From Cytobacillus solani (GTDB lineage Bacteria; Bacillota; Bacilli; Bacillales; Cytobacillaceae), in the NCBI RefSeq assembly GCF_001420595.1, contig NZ_LJIX01000006.1, positions 1,181,361 to 1,245,360 on the forward strand: a DNA stretch of 64,000 bases, written 5' to 3'. Position numbers and translations under genes: made by a program. Below the pieces are notes generated by a model. That model had not been told where the DNA came from. It ran no database searches and worked only from the letters and a program-made list of their open reading frames with translations. Shown here piece after piece: positions 1 through 8,346 of the stretch. Position 1 is the stretch's first letter. The number at the start of each line of letters is the position of its first letter.

Positions 1-155
1 TCACACATGATGCCTTTGCAGCAAGCTTCTGTAAACGAATTTTATTTATTAAAGATGGCGGAATCTACGCGGAAATTCAAAAAATGCAAAATTCCCGTCA
101 GGAATTCTTTCAAAAAATACTAGATGTCCTTGCTTCACTTGGGGGTGGACATTAA
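1..155 (+). CDS. ABC transporter ATP-binding protein, C-terminal end (partial)
   Basis: Only the last 50 codons lie in the window; the reading frame enters at base 3 and stops at the TAA at 153-155. The visible part starts THDAFAASFCKR and continues with a FIKDGG stretch, which matches the H-loop region and the end of the nucleotide-binding domain of BceA/YxdL-type ATPases. The stop is immediately followed by the ATG of the FtsX-type permease, so the two are almost certainly one operon and one transporter. The role by family is ATP hydrolysis for a peptide-sensing or peptide-detoxifying exporter at the membrane. Walker motifs are outside the window, so the assignment rests on the H-loop and the neighbour. 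Confidence 0.8.
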   Translation, partial: THDAFAASFCKRILFIKDGGIYAEIQKMQNSRQEFFQKILDVLASLGGGH

Positions 156-2081
156 ATGACGTTATTTAGCATCGCCAGGAAAAATATCCGAAAAAACTTT
201 ACCAACTATTTTTTATATATCGGATCAATGATTTTTAGTATTGTTATTTACTTTACCTTTGTTTCTTTAAAATATGATCAAGCAATACAGGAAACAACTG
301 ATTCGTCCACCAAAATTAGCTCCGTCTTTAATGGTGCATCTGTTGTGCTCATGATTTTTGTAGCTGTATTTATCTGGTATTCCAATTCTTTTTTTACAAA
401 GAAACGCAAAAAAGAAGTCGGACTCTACTCTTTGCTAGGCGTTCGTAAAAAGCAAATCGGCCGGATGTTATTTTATGAAAACTTTATTATGGGGATTATC
501 GCTCTATTGATTGGGATTATCCTTGGTTCCATTTTGTCAAAGTTTTTTGTCACCATTTTGATGAAGGTCATGGGGTATGATGCACTTGGAAATTTTGCTA
601 TTTCCCCGCAAGCAATCGTAAATACCATTATCGTATTCACGGTAATGACGGCGATTACTTCGATACACGGATATCGCTTAATTTACCGCTTTAAGTTAAT
701 TGAGTTATTCAAAGCGGAGCAGGAAGGGGAAAAAGAACCAAAGGCTTCTGTCATCACCGCGATGATCTCCGTTCTGTTAGTTGGAGTGGGATACTGGCTT
801 GCACTGCAAAATATGCTGGAGTCAGAAGTGTGGAGAAAAATAGGCTTTTTGATAACCCCGCTCGTCATCTTAGTCACAGTAATTCTTGGAACATATTTAT
901 TATTTAGTACATTAACGGTTTATTTATTAAAGCTATTAAGAAAAAATAAACCTCATTTTTGGAATGGAATCAATTTAATCAGCACATCCCAGCTTCTCTA
1001 CCGAATAAAGGGTAATGCACGTACATTAACCATTATTGCTGTACTAAGTGCAACTACATTAACTGCGGTTGGAGCGGCATATAGTTTTTACTATAACAAC
1101 AGAAGTAATGCTGACCTAGCAAATCCTAATAGCCTAATGTTTATAGCAAAAGACAAAAATGTATCTAAACAGATCAAAGAGCGGATATCAAGGGACAAAG
1201 TGCATAAAATTGTCTATCACTTGACCGTCCCAACAATGATGATGGATGCCGATATTACAAATCTTCATAGCAAGATTTATCCAGATGAAATGGAATACAG
1301 CATTATCGACAATAAAACCTTTAACCAATTAGCTAAATCGCAGAATAGAGATGAATCTCTATCATTAAGCGGAAATGAAGCAGCCGTACTAGAAGCCGGC
1401 TATTCCAAAGATTTTTCACCGAAGTATGTTGGGGCAACGATTTCGTTAAAAGCAAATGACAGCAGCGAGAATATTACCTTTAAAGAATTGAAGAAATATA
1501 ATGTCCTCAATCTCCAAACAGCTGGTATGACAGTTGTTATTAGTGATGAGTTATTTTCCAAGCTTGCAAGCAGAACAGACCTTGTAAACATGGAAGCTTA
1601 CAAACTGAAAAATGAAGAGGATGCAAAAACAGTTACGAAAGAGATTCAATCCTTGTTGCCGGAGGAAGCAAATTTCTCAAGCTTTTATTCCGATTATGCT
1701 CGAGGAATGGAGGCATCAGGTTTACTCATTTTTATTGGCGGCTTTTTAGGATTAGTATTCCTAGCTGCTACAGGAAGCATTATTTATTTTAAACAGCTGA
1801 CAGAGGCGACTATGGATAAAGACCGTTATGTGATCTTATACAAAATTGGTGTGAATAAGAAGGAAGTAAAAAAATCCATTTCAAAACAGATCTTATTTAT
1901 TTTTGCCTTGCCATTACTAGCTGGTGTTTCCCACTCAATAGTGGCCTTAACTGCGTTATCTAAATTAATGCAAACAAATTTGATGACTCCTGTTCTCATC
2001 TGTATAGGCGTTTATGTTTGTATTTACATTGCTTATTACTTTTTAACAGTAAGGAACTACTACAAAATAATTATCAAATAG
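156..2081 (+). CDS. FtsX-like ABC transporter permease (BceB/YxdM type)
   Basis: Integral membrane permease of 641 aa, the usual length of BceB-type proteins. Hydrophobic segments occur near residues 17-37, 55-75, 105-135, 155-175, 200-220 and 230-255, followed by one near 285-310. A large extracytoplasmic region of roughly 210 residues (about 315-525) follows, and three more segments close the protein. Ten membrane segments with a big loop between segments 7 and 8 is the BceB/YxdM/VraG architecture used in resistance to and sensing of antimicrobial peptides. The start follows the preceding stop directly. It is followed after 16 nt by a YxeA-like gene, the same partner as in Bacillus subtilis yxdLM-yxeA. 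The substrate cannot be read from the sequence. Confidence 0.9.
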   Translation: MTLFSIARKNIRKNFTNYFLYIGSMIFSIVIYFTFVSLKYDQAIQETTDSSTKISSVFNGASVVLMIFVAVFIWYSNSFFTKKRKKEVGLYSLLGVRKKQIGRMLFYENFIMGIIALLIGIILGSILSKFFVTILMKVMGYDALGNFAISPQAIVNTIIVFTVMTAITSIHGYRLIYRFKLIELFKAEQEGEKEPKASVITAMISVLLVGVGYWLALQNMLESEVWRKIGFLITPLVILVTVILGTYLLFSTLTVYLLKLLRKNKPHFWNGINLISTSQLLYRIKGNARTLTIIAVLSATTLTAVGAAYSFYYNNRSNADLANPNSLMFIAKDKNVSKQIKERISRDKVHKIVYHLTVPTMMMDADITNLHSKIYPDEMEYSIIDNKTFNQLAKSQNRDESLSLSGNEAAVLEAGYSKDFSPKYVGATISLKANDSSENITFKELKKYNVLNLQTAGMTVVISDELFSKLASRTDLVNMEAYKLKNEEDAKTVTKEIQSLLPEEANFSSFYSDYARGMEASGLLIFIGGFLGLVFLAATGSIIYFKQLTEATMDKDRYVILYKIGVNKKEVKKSISKQILFIFALPLLAGVSHSIVALTALSKLMQTNLMTPVLICIGVYVCIYIAYYFLTVRNYYKIIIK

Positions 2082-2097
2082 AAAAGAGGAGAAAATA

Positions 2098-2460
2098 ATG
2101 AAAAAATTTATAGGATTGATTGCAGCTATCGCAGTGATTCTAGTTGGCGGATTGGTTATTCTTCAAAATGTAAACTTTAATAGGCTGGGAGCAGAACAAT
2201 ATTATACTCAAATTATTGGTCAAGGAAAGATGCTGGAAGGTAAAGATGATAGTGGGGGAAAGTATGTAAGCTATGAATATAAACTTCCGGCATATGACAA
2301 GGATGGCCGACAAAAGACATTGACCTTTACTGCTCAAAAACAGCTTCGTGAAAATGCGTATTTATCTTTATTTGTAAAAGATAGTAAGGGGGTTACCTCC
2401 TATCAGGAAATGAAAAAGGAAGAACTTCCTAAAAAAGCAAGTGAGAAGTTATCGAAGTAA
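2098..2460 (+). CDS. yxeA: YxeA family (DUF1093) secreted or membrane-anchored protein
   Basis: Protein of 120 aa with an N-terminal hydrophobic segment (residues about 4-22) that could be an uncleaved anchor or a signal peptide, followed by a small hydrophilic domain with the RLGAEQYYTQI and YEYKLPAYDKDGR stretches typical of YxeA/DUF1093 proteins. A good ribosome site (AGAGGAG) sits ahead of the ATG. It is the third gene of the ABC transporter operon and is followed by a terminator. In B. subtilis yxeA follows yxdM in the LL-37-responsive yxd locus; the biochemical function of the family is not established. The family call is firm, the function open. Confidence 0.82.
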   Translation: MKKFIGLIAAIAVILVGGLVILQNVNFNRLGAEQYYTQIIGQGKMLEGKDDSGGKYVSYEYKLPAYDKDGRQKTLTFTAQKQLRENAYLSLFVKDSKGVTSYQEMKKEELPKKASEKLSK

Positions 2461-2465
2461 TAATG

Positions 2466-2497
2466 AAGGAATCCTTTTGAAAGGGGATTCCTTTTTA
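2466..2497 (+). terminator. Rho-independent terminator after yxeA
   Basis: Inverted repeat AAGGAATCC (2466-2474) and GGATTCCTT (2485-2493) with a T-run at 2492-2496. It ends the ABC transporter-yxeA transcript and separates it from the two-component genes. Confidence 0.85.
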
Positions 2498-2504
2498 CTA
2501 TAAT
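2477..2504 (+). promoter_or_regulatory. Candidate sigma-A promoter for the two-component genes
   Basis: TTGAAA (2477-2482), a 16-bp spacer and TATAAT (2499-2504) sit 29 nt before the TTG start of the response regulator. The -35 box lies inside the loop of the yxeA terminator, so terminator and promoter overlap physically. Confidence 0.55.
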
Positions 2505-2532
2505 GTAATAGGAAAGCAAGGAGGTAAGTATT

Positions 2533-3240
2533 TTGTCAACGAACAAGAAGGTTTTAATTATAGATGATGAAGAAGATATTTTACGGCTGATCAAAACGGT
2601 GTTAAAAAAGGAAGGAATCGATCATGTGGTAACTGCAGCTACTGCTAAAGATGGGTTTAATCAATTTCAAACCTATCATCCAGACATTGTGCTGCTAGAT
2701 ATTATGCTGCCGGATGGGGAAGGCTATGATGTCTGCAAACAAATCAGAAATATTTCCAAGGTGCCTATTTTATTTTTATCAGCAAAAAACGAGGAGATTG
2801 ATAAGATATTGGGCTTTGCGATCGGCGGCGATGATTACATTACGAAGCCATTTAGCCCCAAAGAGGTTGCTTATCGGGTAAAAGCGCATTTGCGCCGGGC
2901 AGAATACATGCAGGCTGAACCGCAGAAAGAGACAAAATTCAAAGCGGGCCCGTTTGAATTAAACGAGGAAAAGGCACAGCTGACAAAGAATGGGCAAGTG
3001 ATTGAATTGAAGCCAAAGGAACTTGGGTTAATGAAGGTATTCCTTCAAAACAAGAACAAGGTAATCAGTAAAGAACAGCTCTACGACACTGTCTGGGGGG
3101 AAGACTTCTTCGGCATGGATAATACAGTCATGGTTCATATCCGTAGACTTCGGGAAAGAATTGAGGACCAGCCTTCTCATCCTCAATATCTAGTGACGGT
3201 AAAAGGCTTAGGGTATAAGCTGATTATAGAGGATGAATAG
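2533..3240 (+). CDS. OmpR-family response regulator
   Basis: DNA-binding response regulator of 235 aa. Residues about 6-120 form the receiver domain with the acidic pair DDEED, the phospho-acceptor aspartate in LLDIMLPD and the conserved lysine in TKPFSP. Residues about 135-232 form the winged-helix output domain (ELKPKELGLMKVF, VMVHIRRLRERIE, GLGYKL). The start is TTG at 2533, supported by an AGGAGG site at 2519-2524. The sensor kinase begins 2 nt after its stop, so the pair is co-transcribed. It probably controls the upstream exporter genes, by analogy with Bce/Yxd modules; that is inference from gene order. Confidence 0.93.
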   Translation: MSTNKKVLIIDDEEDILRLIKTVLKKEGIDHVVTAATAKDGFNQFQTYHPDIVLLDIMLPDGEGYDVCKQIRNISKVPILFLSAKNEEIDKILGFAIGGDDYITKPFSPKEVAYRVKAHLRRAEYMQAEPQKETKFKAGPFELNEEKAQLTKNGQVIELKPKELGLMKVFLQNKNKVISKEQLYDTVWGEDFFGMDNTVMVHIRRLRERIEDQPSHPQYLVTVKGLGYKLIIEDE

Positions 3241-3242
3241 GG

Positions 3243-4649
3243 ATGAAGTGGAGGCTAACGGGAAGGTATTTATTTTCTGTTGTATTGGTTGTTGTTCTGA
3301 TTATTTTCATCAATCTTATCATTGGGTTAGCGCTGCTTACGGCACAAATTGCTTTCGATGTTCCAATTTTTCAAAACCGAGAAATATCTCCGGAACAATT
3401 CACGAGAAATTTTCAACAAGAAATTATCACATTGAATCATGATGTAGCCATTTCTGAAAAAGGACAAAACAAGTTAGTGAAAAAGGATGCCTGGATTCAA
3501 ATTTTAGATGAAAACGGCAAAGAGGTTTACAGCCTGGGAGCACCTGCAAATAGGAAGAAAAAATATACCCCAGCAGATATGATTCAAATGTATAAATATA
3601 AAGAAGTAAACGCAACTACGGTCGTTTATGTTGGGGAAAAGGAACAAAATGGCCGTCAGTTCAGCTATTTGATTGGAATTGAAAATTGGAATTTAGGTCG
3701 GCAAGTTATCTCCTATAATAATCAGGATATTTTTAGAGTCATTAAAATAGGCATGGTTATTTTACTAATAGATATCTTAATCGCGCTATGGATTGGCTAC
3801 CTTTTTAGCAAAAGGCTTACCCAGCCATTACATACGCTAATTGACGGCATTAAAAAATTGGCCAATCATGAATTCAATCACCATACTGAATCAAGAGGTT
3901 TATATAAAAATGTATTCTATAATTTAAATCATTTAGCTGACCAATTAAAGATCAGCGAAAGAGAAAGAAAAAAGTTAGATTTAATGAAGGAGGAATGGAT
4001 TGCCAACATTTCTCACGACATCAAAACTCCGCTGTCCTCGATTCAAGGATATGCAGAAATGATCAAAGATCCGGAGTATGACTTTTCTTCGGAAGAAATA
4101 AGGGAATATGCAGGAATTATTGAAGCTAAGTCTCTCTATATCAAAGAAGTAATGGAAGATCTAAATTTATCAACTAGATTAAAAAATAAAGAACTATCGT
4201 TAAATAAAAAAGAGGTAAATATTGTTGCTTTGTTGCGGAAGATTGTGATTGATCTATTGAATGATCCGAAATATACCGACCGAAATATCCAGTTCCATGT
4301 AAACGAGGAGAACATAATGGCAGAAGTGGATGAAATTCTTTTCCGGCGGGCAATCAATAATTTGATTCTCAATGCGATTGTTCATAACAATGATCAAGTA
4401 AAGGTAGAAGTAAGCATTGAAAGGAAAGAACATACACATATTTTGATTAAAGATGATGGGAAGGGGATTAATGAGAAGGAACTTGAAAGGATTTTTGACC
4501 GGTATTATCGAGGCACAAATACTGGGGCTGCTCATAAAGGATCAGGGCTTGGAATGGCCATAGCACATGACATTATAAAAGCCCATGACGGTCAAATTAC
4601 CATTCATAGTGAAATTGGCTGCGGAACAGCCATTGAGATTCAAACTTAA
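3243..4649 (+). CDS. Sensor histidine kinase with large extracytoplasmic domain
   Basis: Membrane kinase of 468 aa. Segment 1 is at about residues 8-35, then an extracytoplasmic region of about 130 residues, segment 2 near 168-190, a HAMP linker, the HisKA domain with the phospho-accepting histidine in NISHDIKTPLSS, and the HATPase domain with N-box NLILNAIVHNN, G1 DDGKGI, F-box IFDRYYRG and G2 GSGLGMAIA. All catalytic motifs are intact. Bce-type modules normally use short intramembrane-sensing kinases with almost no external loop, so this kinase is atypical beside a BceB-like permease and may bind a ligand itself. It lies 2 nt after the response regulator. Confidence 0.92.
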   Translation: MKWRLTGRYLFSVVLVVVLIIFINLIIGLALLTAQIAFDVPIFQNREISPEQFTRNFQQEIITLNHDVAISEKGQNKLVKKDAWIQILDENGKEVYSLGAPANRKKKYTPADMIQMYKYKEVNATTVVYVGEKEQNGRQFSYLIGIENWNLGRQVISYNNQDIFRVIKIGMVILLIDILIALWIGYLFSKRLTQPLHTLIDGIKKLANHEFNHHTESRGLYKNVFYNLNHLADQLKISERERKKLDLMKEEWIANISHDIKTPLSSIQGYAEMIKDPEYDFSSEEIREYAGIIEAKSLYIKEVMEDLNLSTRLKNKELSLNKKEVNIVALLRKIVIDLLNDPKYTDRNIQFHVNEENIMAEVDEILFRRAINNLILNAIVHNNDQVKVEVSIERKEHTHILIKDDGKGINEKELERIFDRYYRGTNTGAAHKGSGLGMAIAHDIIKAHDGQITIHSEIGCGTAIEIQT

Positions 4650-4673
4650 ATTAAATAAATAGGGGAGTGAAAT

Positions 4674-5270
4674 ATGGACAATAACGTTTTTGAACAGATG
4701 GCAAAAAGATATGATACAGAAGATAGAATGGAACTAGCTCAAGTTATAGTCAAAGCTGTAAGAGAAGAATTGCAAAATTGCAAATCAAAATCTTTAATAG
4801 ACTATGGGAGCGGCACGGGTCTAATTAGTTTAGAATTATCAGATTTAGTTGATTCTGTTTTGATGGTGGATTCATCAAAGCAAATGTTGGAGGTTGCGAA
4901 AGCTAAAATTTCTCACAAAGGAATTACTAACTCAAAAGTGCTTTATTCAGATTTTATTCAAGAAACGCCTGAACTTAAGGCAGACATAGTATTAATGTCA
5001 CTAGTTCTTCTTCATATTCCGGATACTAAAAAAATCTTGCAAGAATTGTTCAACATTTTAAATATTGGCGGCAAGCTAATTATTATTGATTTTGATAAAA
5101 ACGATAAAATAAATCATCCGAAAGTTCATAACGGTTTTTCACATGAAGAACTGAAAAAAAGACTATCAGAAGCTGGATTTAAATCAATAGAAATTAAGAC
5201 ATTCTATCAAGGAAATCGTATTTTTATGAATCAAGATGCCTCAATGTTTATATCCAGTAGTATAAAGTGA
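4674..5270 (+). CDS. Class I SAM-dependent methyltransferase
   Basis: Cytoplasmic protein of 198 aa with a Rossmann methyltransferase core: motif I in DYGSGTGLISLEL (SAM glycine-rich loop), motif II acidic strand end in VLMVDSSKQML, and later the DIVLMSLVLLHI and IGGKLIIIDFD strands. It begins 24 nt after the kinase stop behind a GGGGAGTG ribosome site and is followed by a strong terminator, so it may be the last gene of the two-component operon. The methyl acceptor cannot be predicted; UbiE/YrrT-like small-molecule methyltransferases have this form. Confidence 0.85.
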   Translation: MDNNVFEQMAKRYDTEDRMELAQVIVKAVREELQNCKSKSLIDYGSGTGLISLELSDLVDSVLMVDSSKQMLEVAKAKISHKGITNSKVLYSDFIQETPELKADIVLMSLVLLHIPDTKKILQELFNILNIGGKLIIIDFDKNDKINHPKVHNGFSHEELKKRLSEAGFKSIEIKTFYQGNRIFMNQDASMFISSSIK

Positions 5271-5331
5271 TTTCTTATTTTTTATTTCTTAGTGCGTAGA
5301 ATCTCTAAATAGAACCATTCACATATGTAAG

Positions 5332-5364
5332 ACCTCGTTCTAAAATAAGAACGGGGTTATTTTT
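5332..5364 (+). terminator. Rho-independent terminator after the methyltransferase
   Basis: Ten-bp stem ACCTCGTTCT (5332-5341) with AGAACGGGGT (5348-5357), one G-U pair, then TTATTTTT. Confidence 0.85.
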
Positions 5365-5475
5365 ATAACAAGTTAATCCTATCTTTTGCCACAATTTTTA
5401 ACATAAAATGACGCGGAATGATGATAGACTTTATTCAAGCTCCCACTTATATTTAATCATATAGGAGTTGAAGAT

Positions 5476-5910
5476 ATGATTGGTATGAATATTCGTGTGT
5501 TGCGTAAGAAAAATAAAATGAGCCAGGAACAATTAGCTGAGCGGGTAAATGTTTCTCGTCAGACTGTTGCAAAGTGGGAGAATGAAGAGGCGTTGCCTGA
5601 TATTCATAAATGTAAAATGTTAGCCGAACTCTTTCAAGTAACATTGGATCAATTATCCGGCAGTATGAGTGAAGAAGAGGTAGAGCATCTTGGTCCGAAA
5701 GGGAAACAGTTTTTCGGTGTTGTGAAGGTAGGCGAGCGCGGGCAGATCGTTATTCCAAAGCAAGCGCGGGATATGTATCAGATTCATGCTGGCGATAAGC
5801 TTGTTGTTTTAGGGGAAGACGCAACAAAAGGAATAGCTATCTTAAAAACAGATAGTTTCCTGGAGTTTGCAGATTTGATCCGTAAGGCAGAAGCAGCGGA
5901 GGATGAATAG
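5476..5910 (+). CDS. XRE helix-turn-helix / AbrB-domain fusion regulator
   Basis: Transcription regulator of 144 aa with two DNA-binding modules. Residues about 4-60 are an XRE/Cro helix-turn-helix (MSQEQLAERVNVSRQTVAKWE). Residues about 78-125 are an AbrB/SpoVT-type swapped-hairpin domain (VGERGQIVIPKQARDMYQI, GDKLVVLGE). The start ATG has an AGGAG site upstream. The glycosyltransferase gene begins 2 nt after its stop, so the regulator probably controls its own operon. Fusion of the two folds in one polypeptide is seen in some Firmicutes regulators; the operator is unknown. Confidence 0.88.
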   Translation: MIGMNIRVLRKKNKMSQEQLAERVNVSRQTVAKWENEEALPDIHKCKMLAELFQVTLDQLSGSMSEEEVEHLGPKGKQFFGVVKVGERGQIVIPKQARDMYQIHAGDKLVVLGEDATKGIAILKTDSFLEFADLIRKAEAAEDE

Positions 5911-5912
5911 GA

Positions 5913-7085
5913 ATGATTAAAATTGTATTCTTTTCGATCCCTGCACACGGGCATACGAATCCGACCTTACCGGTAGTAGCTGAGCTTGTAAATAGAGGGC
6001 ATGATGTTTGGTACTACTCTTTTTTAGAGTTTAAAGGAAAAATTGAAGGTCTCGGTGCCAAGTTTATTCCCTGTGATGAATTCCTCCCCCCGATTTCACA
6101 AGAGGAATTGGATCGCAAAGCTGGAAAAGATTTTGCGGCATTGATTGAAATGATTGTCGATACGACCATTGCTTTAGATGAAAAAGTATGTACGGAATTA
6201 AGAGATATTCAGCCGGATTGCATTGTATCGGATTCTTTATGCTTTTGGGGGAAGTTGTTTGCTAAGAAATTAGGAATCCCCTACATTTGTTCAACAACTA
6301 CCTTTGCATTTAATCGCCATACAGCCAAGCTGATGAAACGCAGTATAAAGGAAATATTGGGCATGATAACTGGAATGCCAAGAATTAATAAGAAGTTAGA
6401 GCTGCTGCGGTCCCACGGGTATGAAGTAGAGAACTTTATTTCGATTATTCAAAATGACAATGAAACAGACACCATTGTTTATACATCAAAAAAATTCCAG
6501 CCGATGGCCGAAACATTTTCCGACAGATATTCCTTCGTCGGCCCTTCCATCCGGCAGTCTTCTGAGGCATTCGAAGGAAGGGAAGGCAGGAAGTTCATCT
6601 ATATTTCATTAGGAACGGTACTTAATCAAAATAAGGACTTTTACCAAAATTGCATCCATGCATTTGCGGACAATAGGTATGATATTCTAATGTCGGTTGG
6701 TGACAAAACGGAGATTGATTCTCTTGGCCGTCTACCAGACAATTTTACCGTTCAAAACAGAGTAGACCAGCTAGGAATATTACAGAAGGCAGATGTATTT
6801 ATTACACATTGCGGAATGAATAGTGTGAATGAAAGTCTGTATTATGGCGTTCCAATGGTATTATTTCCGTTGCATAGCGAGCAAAGGGCAGTGGCTGAAC
6901 GTGTCGCTGAACTTGGTGCGGGTATAAAATTAAAAGGAAAACAGCCAAAGCATCTGGAGAAAGCTGTATCAGCAGTACTGGCCAATGGAACCTATTTAGA
7001 AAACGCCCGAGATCTCTCTGAAGACTTCAGGAATGCCGGTGGAGCTGTAGAGGCAGCTAATGTTATATTGGATAAGATAAAATGA
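5913..7085 (+). CDS. MGT-family (GT1, GT-B fold) glycosyltransferase
   Basis: UDP-sugar-dependent glycosyltransferase of 390 aa resembling macrolide glycosyltransferases such as YjiC and YojK. The N-terminal acceptor domain starts with FFSIPAHGHTNPTLP, carrying the conserved catalytic-type histidine. The C-terminal nucleotide-sugar domain has IYISLGTVLNQN and the family signature HCGMNSVNESLYYGVPMVL with downstream PLHSEQ. Known relatives inactivate macrolides or glycosylate small aglycones and flavonoids; the acceptor here is unknown. It shares an operon with the XRE-AbrB regulator and is followed by a terminator, which suggests inducible detoxification, by inference. Confidence 0.9.
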   Translation: MIKIVFFSIPAHGHTNPTLPVVAELVNRGHDVWYYSFLEFKGKIEGLGAKFIPCDEFLPPISQEELDRKAGKDFAALIEMIVDTTIALDEKVCTELRDIQPDCIVSDSLCFWGKLFAKKLGIPYICSTTTFAFNRHTAKLMKRSIKEILGMITGMPRINKKLELLRSHGYEVENFISIIQNDNETDTIVYTSKKFQPMAETFSDRYSFVGPSIRQSSEAFEGREGRKFIYISLGTVLNQNKDFYQNCIHAFADNRYDILMSVGDKTEIDSLGRLPDNFTVQNRVDQLGILQKADVFITHCGMNSVNESLYYGVPMVLFPLHSEQRAVAERVAELGAGIKLKGKQPKHLEKAVSAVLANGTYLENARDLSEDFRNAGGAVEAANVILDKIK

Positions 7086-7094
7086 AAAAACGAG

Positions 7095-7137
7095 CACATG
7101 ATTCCAATCATTTTGATGAGATCATGTGTTATTTTTT
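7095..7137 (+). terminator. Rho-independent terminator after the glycosyltransferase
   Basis: Stem CACATGAT (7095-7102) with ATCATGTG (7121-7128), followed by TTATTTTTT. Confidence 0.8.
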
Positions 7138-7246
7138 AATTTAATGGAATCTGTTATATTTTATTTGATAATTCTGTCTATAATTAAAAATACAAGTATC
7201 ATTGTATGATATACTTTTAAAAAAGTTTTACGAGGAGCGATTGGGC

Positions 7247-7702
7247 TTGAGCATTCATTTTGAAGTGAAAAGAACGACGAAGGTATCCAAACAAACAGCC
7301 TATACAGGTCTGCTTGATCTTGATTCGGCAAAACGCTGGATGCAAGGATTAGTAAGAATAGAGCGATTAGATGAGGGGCCAATGCAGGCAGGAAGTCAGT
7401 GGATGGAAACGAGAAAGATGTTTGGAAAAGAAGCTACTGAACATTTTGAGGTAGTTGAACTTACGGAACCCAAGAAAATTGTGCTCCGCTGTGATGGAAC
7501 GAAAGGAACAACAGGAAAAGGAGAATTTGTGTTCACATACATAATCGCTTCAGAGGATGATCATACAGTGATTACTCTGAATGGAGAAATAAGGGGACTT
7601 ACCGGTTTGACGAAAATTTTTGGAAAAATGATGGCTGGAACCTTTAAAAAAGCATGTGCGAAAGATTTGGACGGGCTAATAAGCTATATGGAAAATGAGT
7701 GA
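7247..7702 (+). CDS. SRPBCC (START-like) family protein
   Basis: About 151 aa, with the beta-strand and helix pattern of polyketide-cyclase/START-like proteins: N-terminal FEVKRTTKVS, central KRWMQGLVRIERL, FEVVELTEPKKIVLRCDGT and a C-terminal amphipathic helix ending LISYMENE. The frame is open further upstream, but a GAGGAG site at 7232-7237 points to the TTG at 7247 (TTG at 7241 is the alternative). Such folds bind hydrophobic ligands; no specific ligand or reaction can be named. It stands alone with no obvious operon partner. Confidence 0.72.
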   Translation: MSIHFEVKRTTKVSKQTAYTGLLDLDSAKRWMQGLVRIERLDEGPMQAGSQWMETRKMFGKEATEHFEVVELTEPKKIVLRCDGTKGTTGKGEFVFTYIIASEDDHTVITLNGEIRGLTGLTKIFGKMMAGTFKKACAKDLDGLISYMENE

Positions 7703-7830
7703 ATATTTTCTAAAACCTCGGCTGCAAAATGAATAACTTTTCCAATGTTTTGCAATAATGAAAAAGGTGTTCTGCTTATACAGGTTGAATATATAAGAGA
7801 AATTATTTTCAGAAAAACTAGGAGGTAAAC

Positions 7831-8226
7831 ATGGGAAGATTAATTCATTTCGAAATTCATGTGGATGATATGGAACGGGCGAAGAAGTTTTATGGGGATG
7901 TATTTGGCTGGACCTTTGAAGATTGGAGCGACTATGCGGGAATGCCATATTTCGGAGCTGTAACTGGCGATGCAAGTGAGCTTGGAATTAATGGCGCATT
8001 GATGCAGCGTCAAAGCCCACCCCCGGAGCCTGGTCAAGCGATGAATGGCTATGCTTGTACAATGGGAGTAGAAGATTACGATGCGATTGAAGCGAAAATC
8101 ATGAGCAGCGGAGGCACGGTGGCACTGCCAAAACATGCGCTGCCTGGGATGGCTTGGCAGGGATACTATATGGATACAGAAGGAAATGTATTTGGAATTC
8201 ATCAGCCAGATGAGAACGCTAAGTAG
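7831..8226 (+). CDS. VOC (glyoxalase/bleomycin-resistance fold) family protein
   Basis: Protein of 131 aa with one beta-alpha-beta-beta-beta vicinal-oxygen-chelate repeat pair: IHFEIHVDDMERAKKFYGDVFGWTF at the N-terminus and GYYMDTEGNVFGIHQPDE at the C-terminus, the common signature of VOC proteins annotated as glyoxalase-like. A perfect AGGAGG site precedes the ATG. The histidine and glutamate positions allow metal binding, but the substrate is unknown. It is monocistronic, with a terminator after it. Confidence 0.85.
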   Translation: MGRLIHFEIHVDDMERAKKFYGDVFGWTFEDWSDYAGMPYFGAVTGDASELGINGALMQRQSPPPEPGQAMNGYACTMGVEDYDAIEAKIMSSGGTVALPKHALPGMAWQGYYMDTEGNVFGIHQPDENAK

Positions 8227-8253
8227 GATTAGCCAGCTATCTTTAAATAATGG

Positions 8254-8287
8254 GGTGCTTTTCATTTAATAGGAAAAGTGCCTTTTT
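8254..8287 (+). terminator. Rho-independent terminator after the VOC gene
   Basis: Stem GGTGCTTTTC (8254-8263) with GAAAAGTGCC (8273-8282), two G-U pairs, followed by TTTTT. Confidence 0.75.
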
Positions 8288-8346
8288 AAATTTTCAAAAA
8301 TGTATAATCTAAGTGAAAATATTCATATTATGAGAGGTTGAATCAA

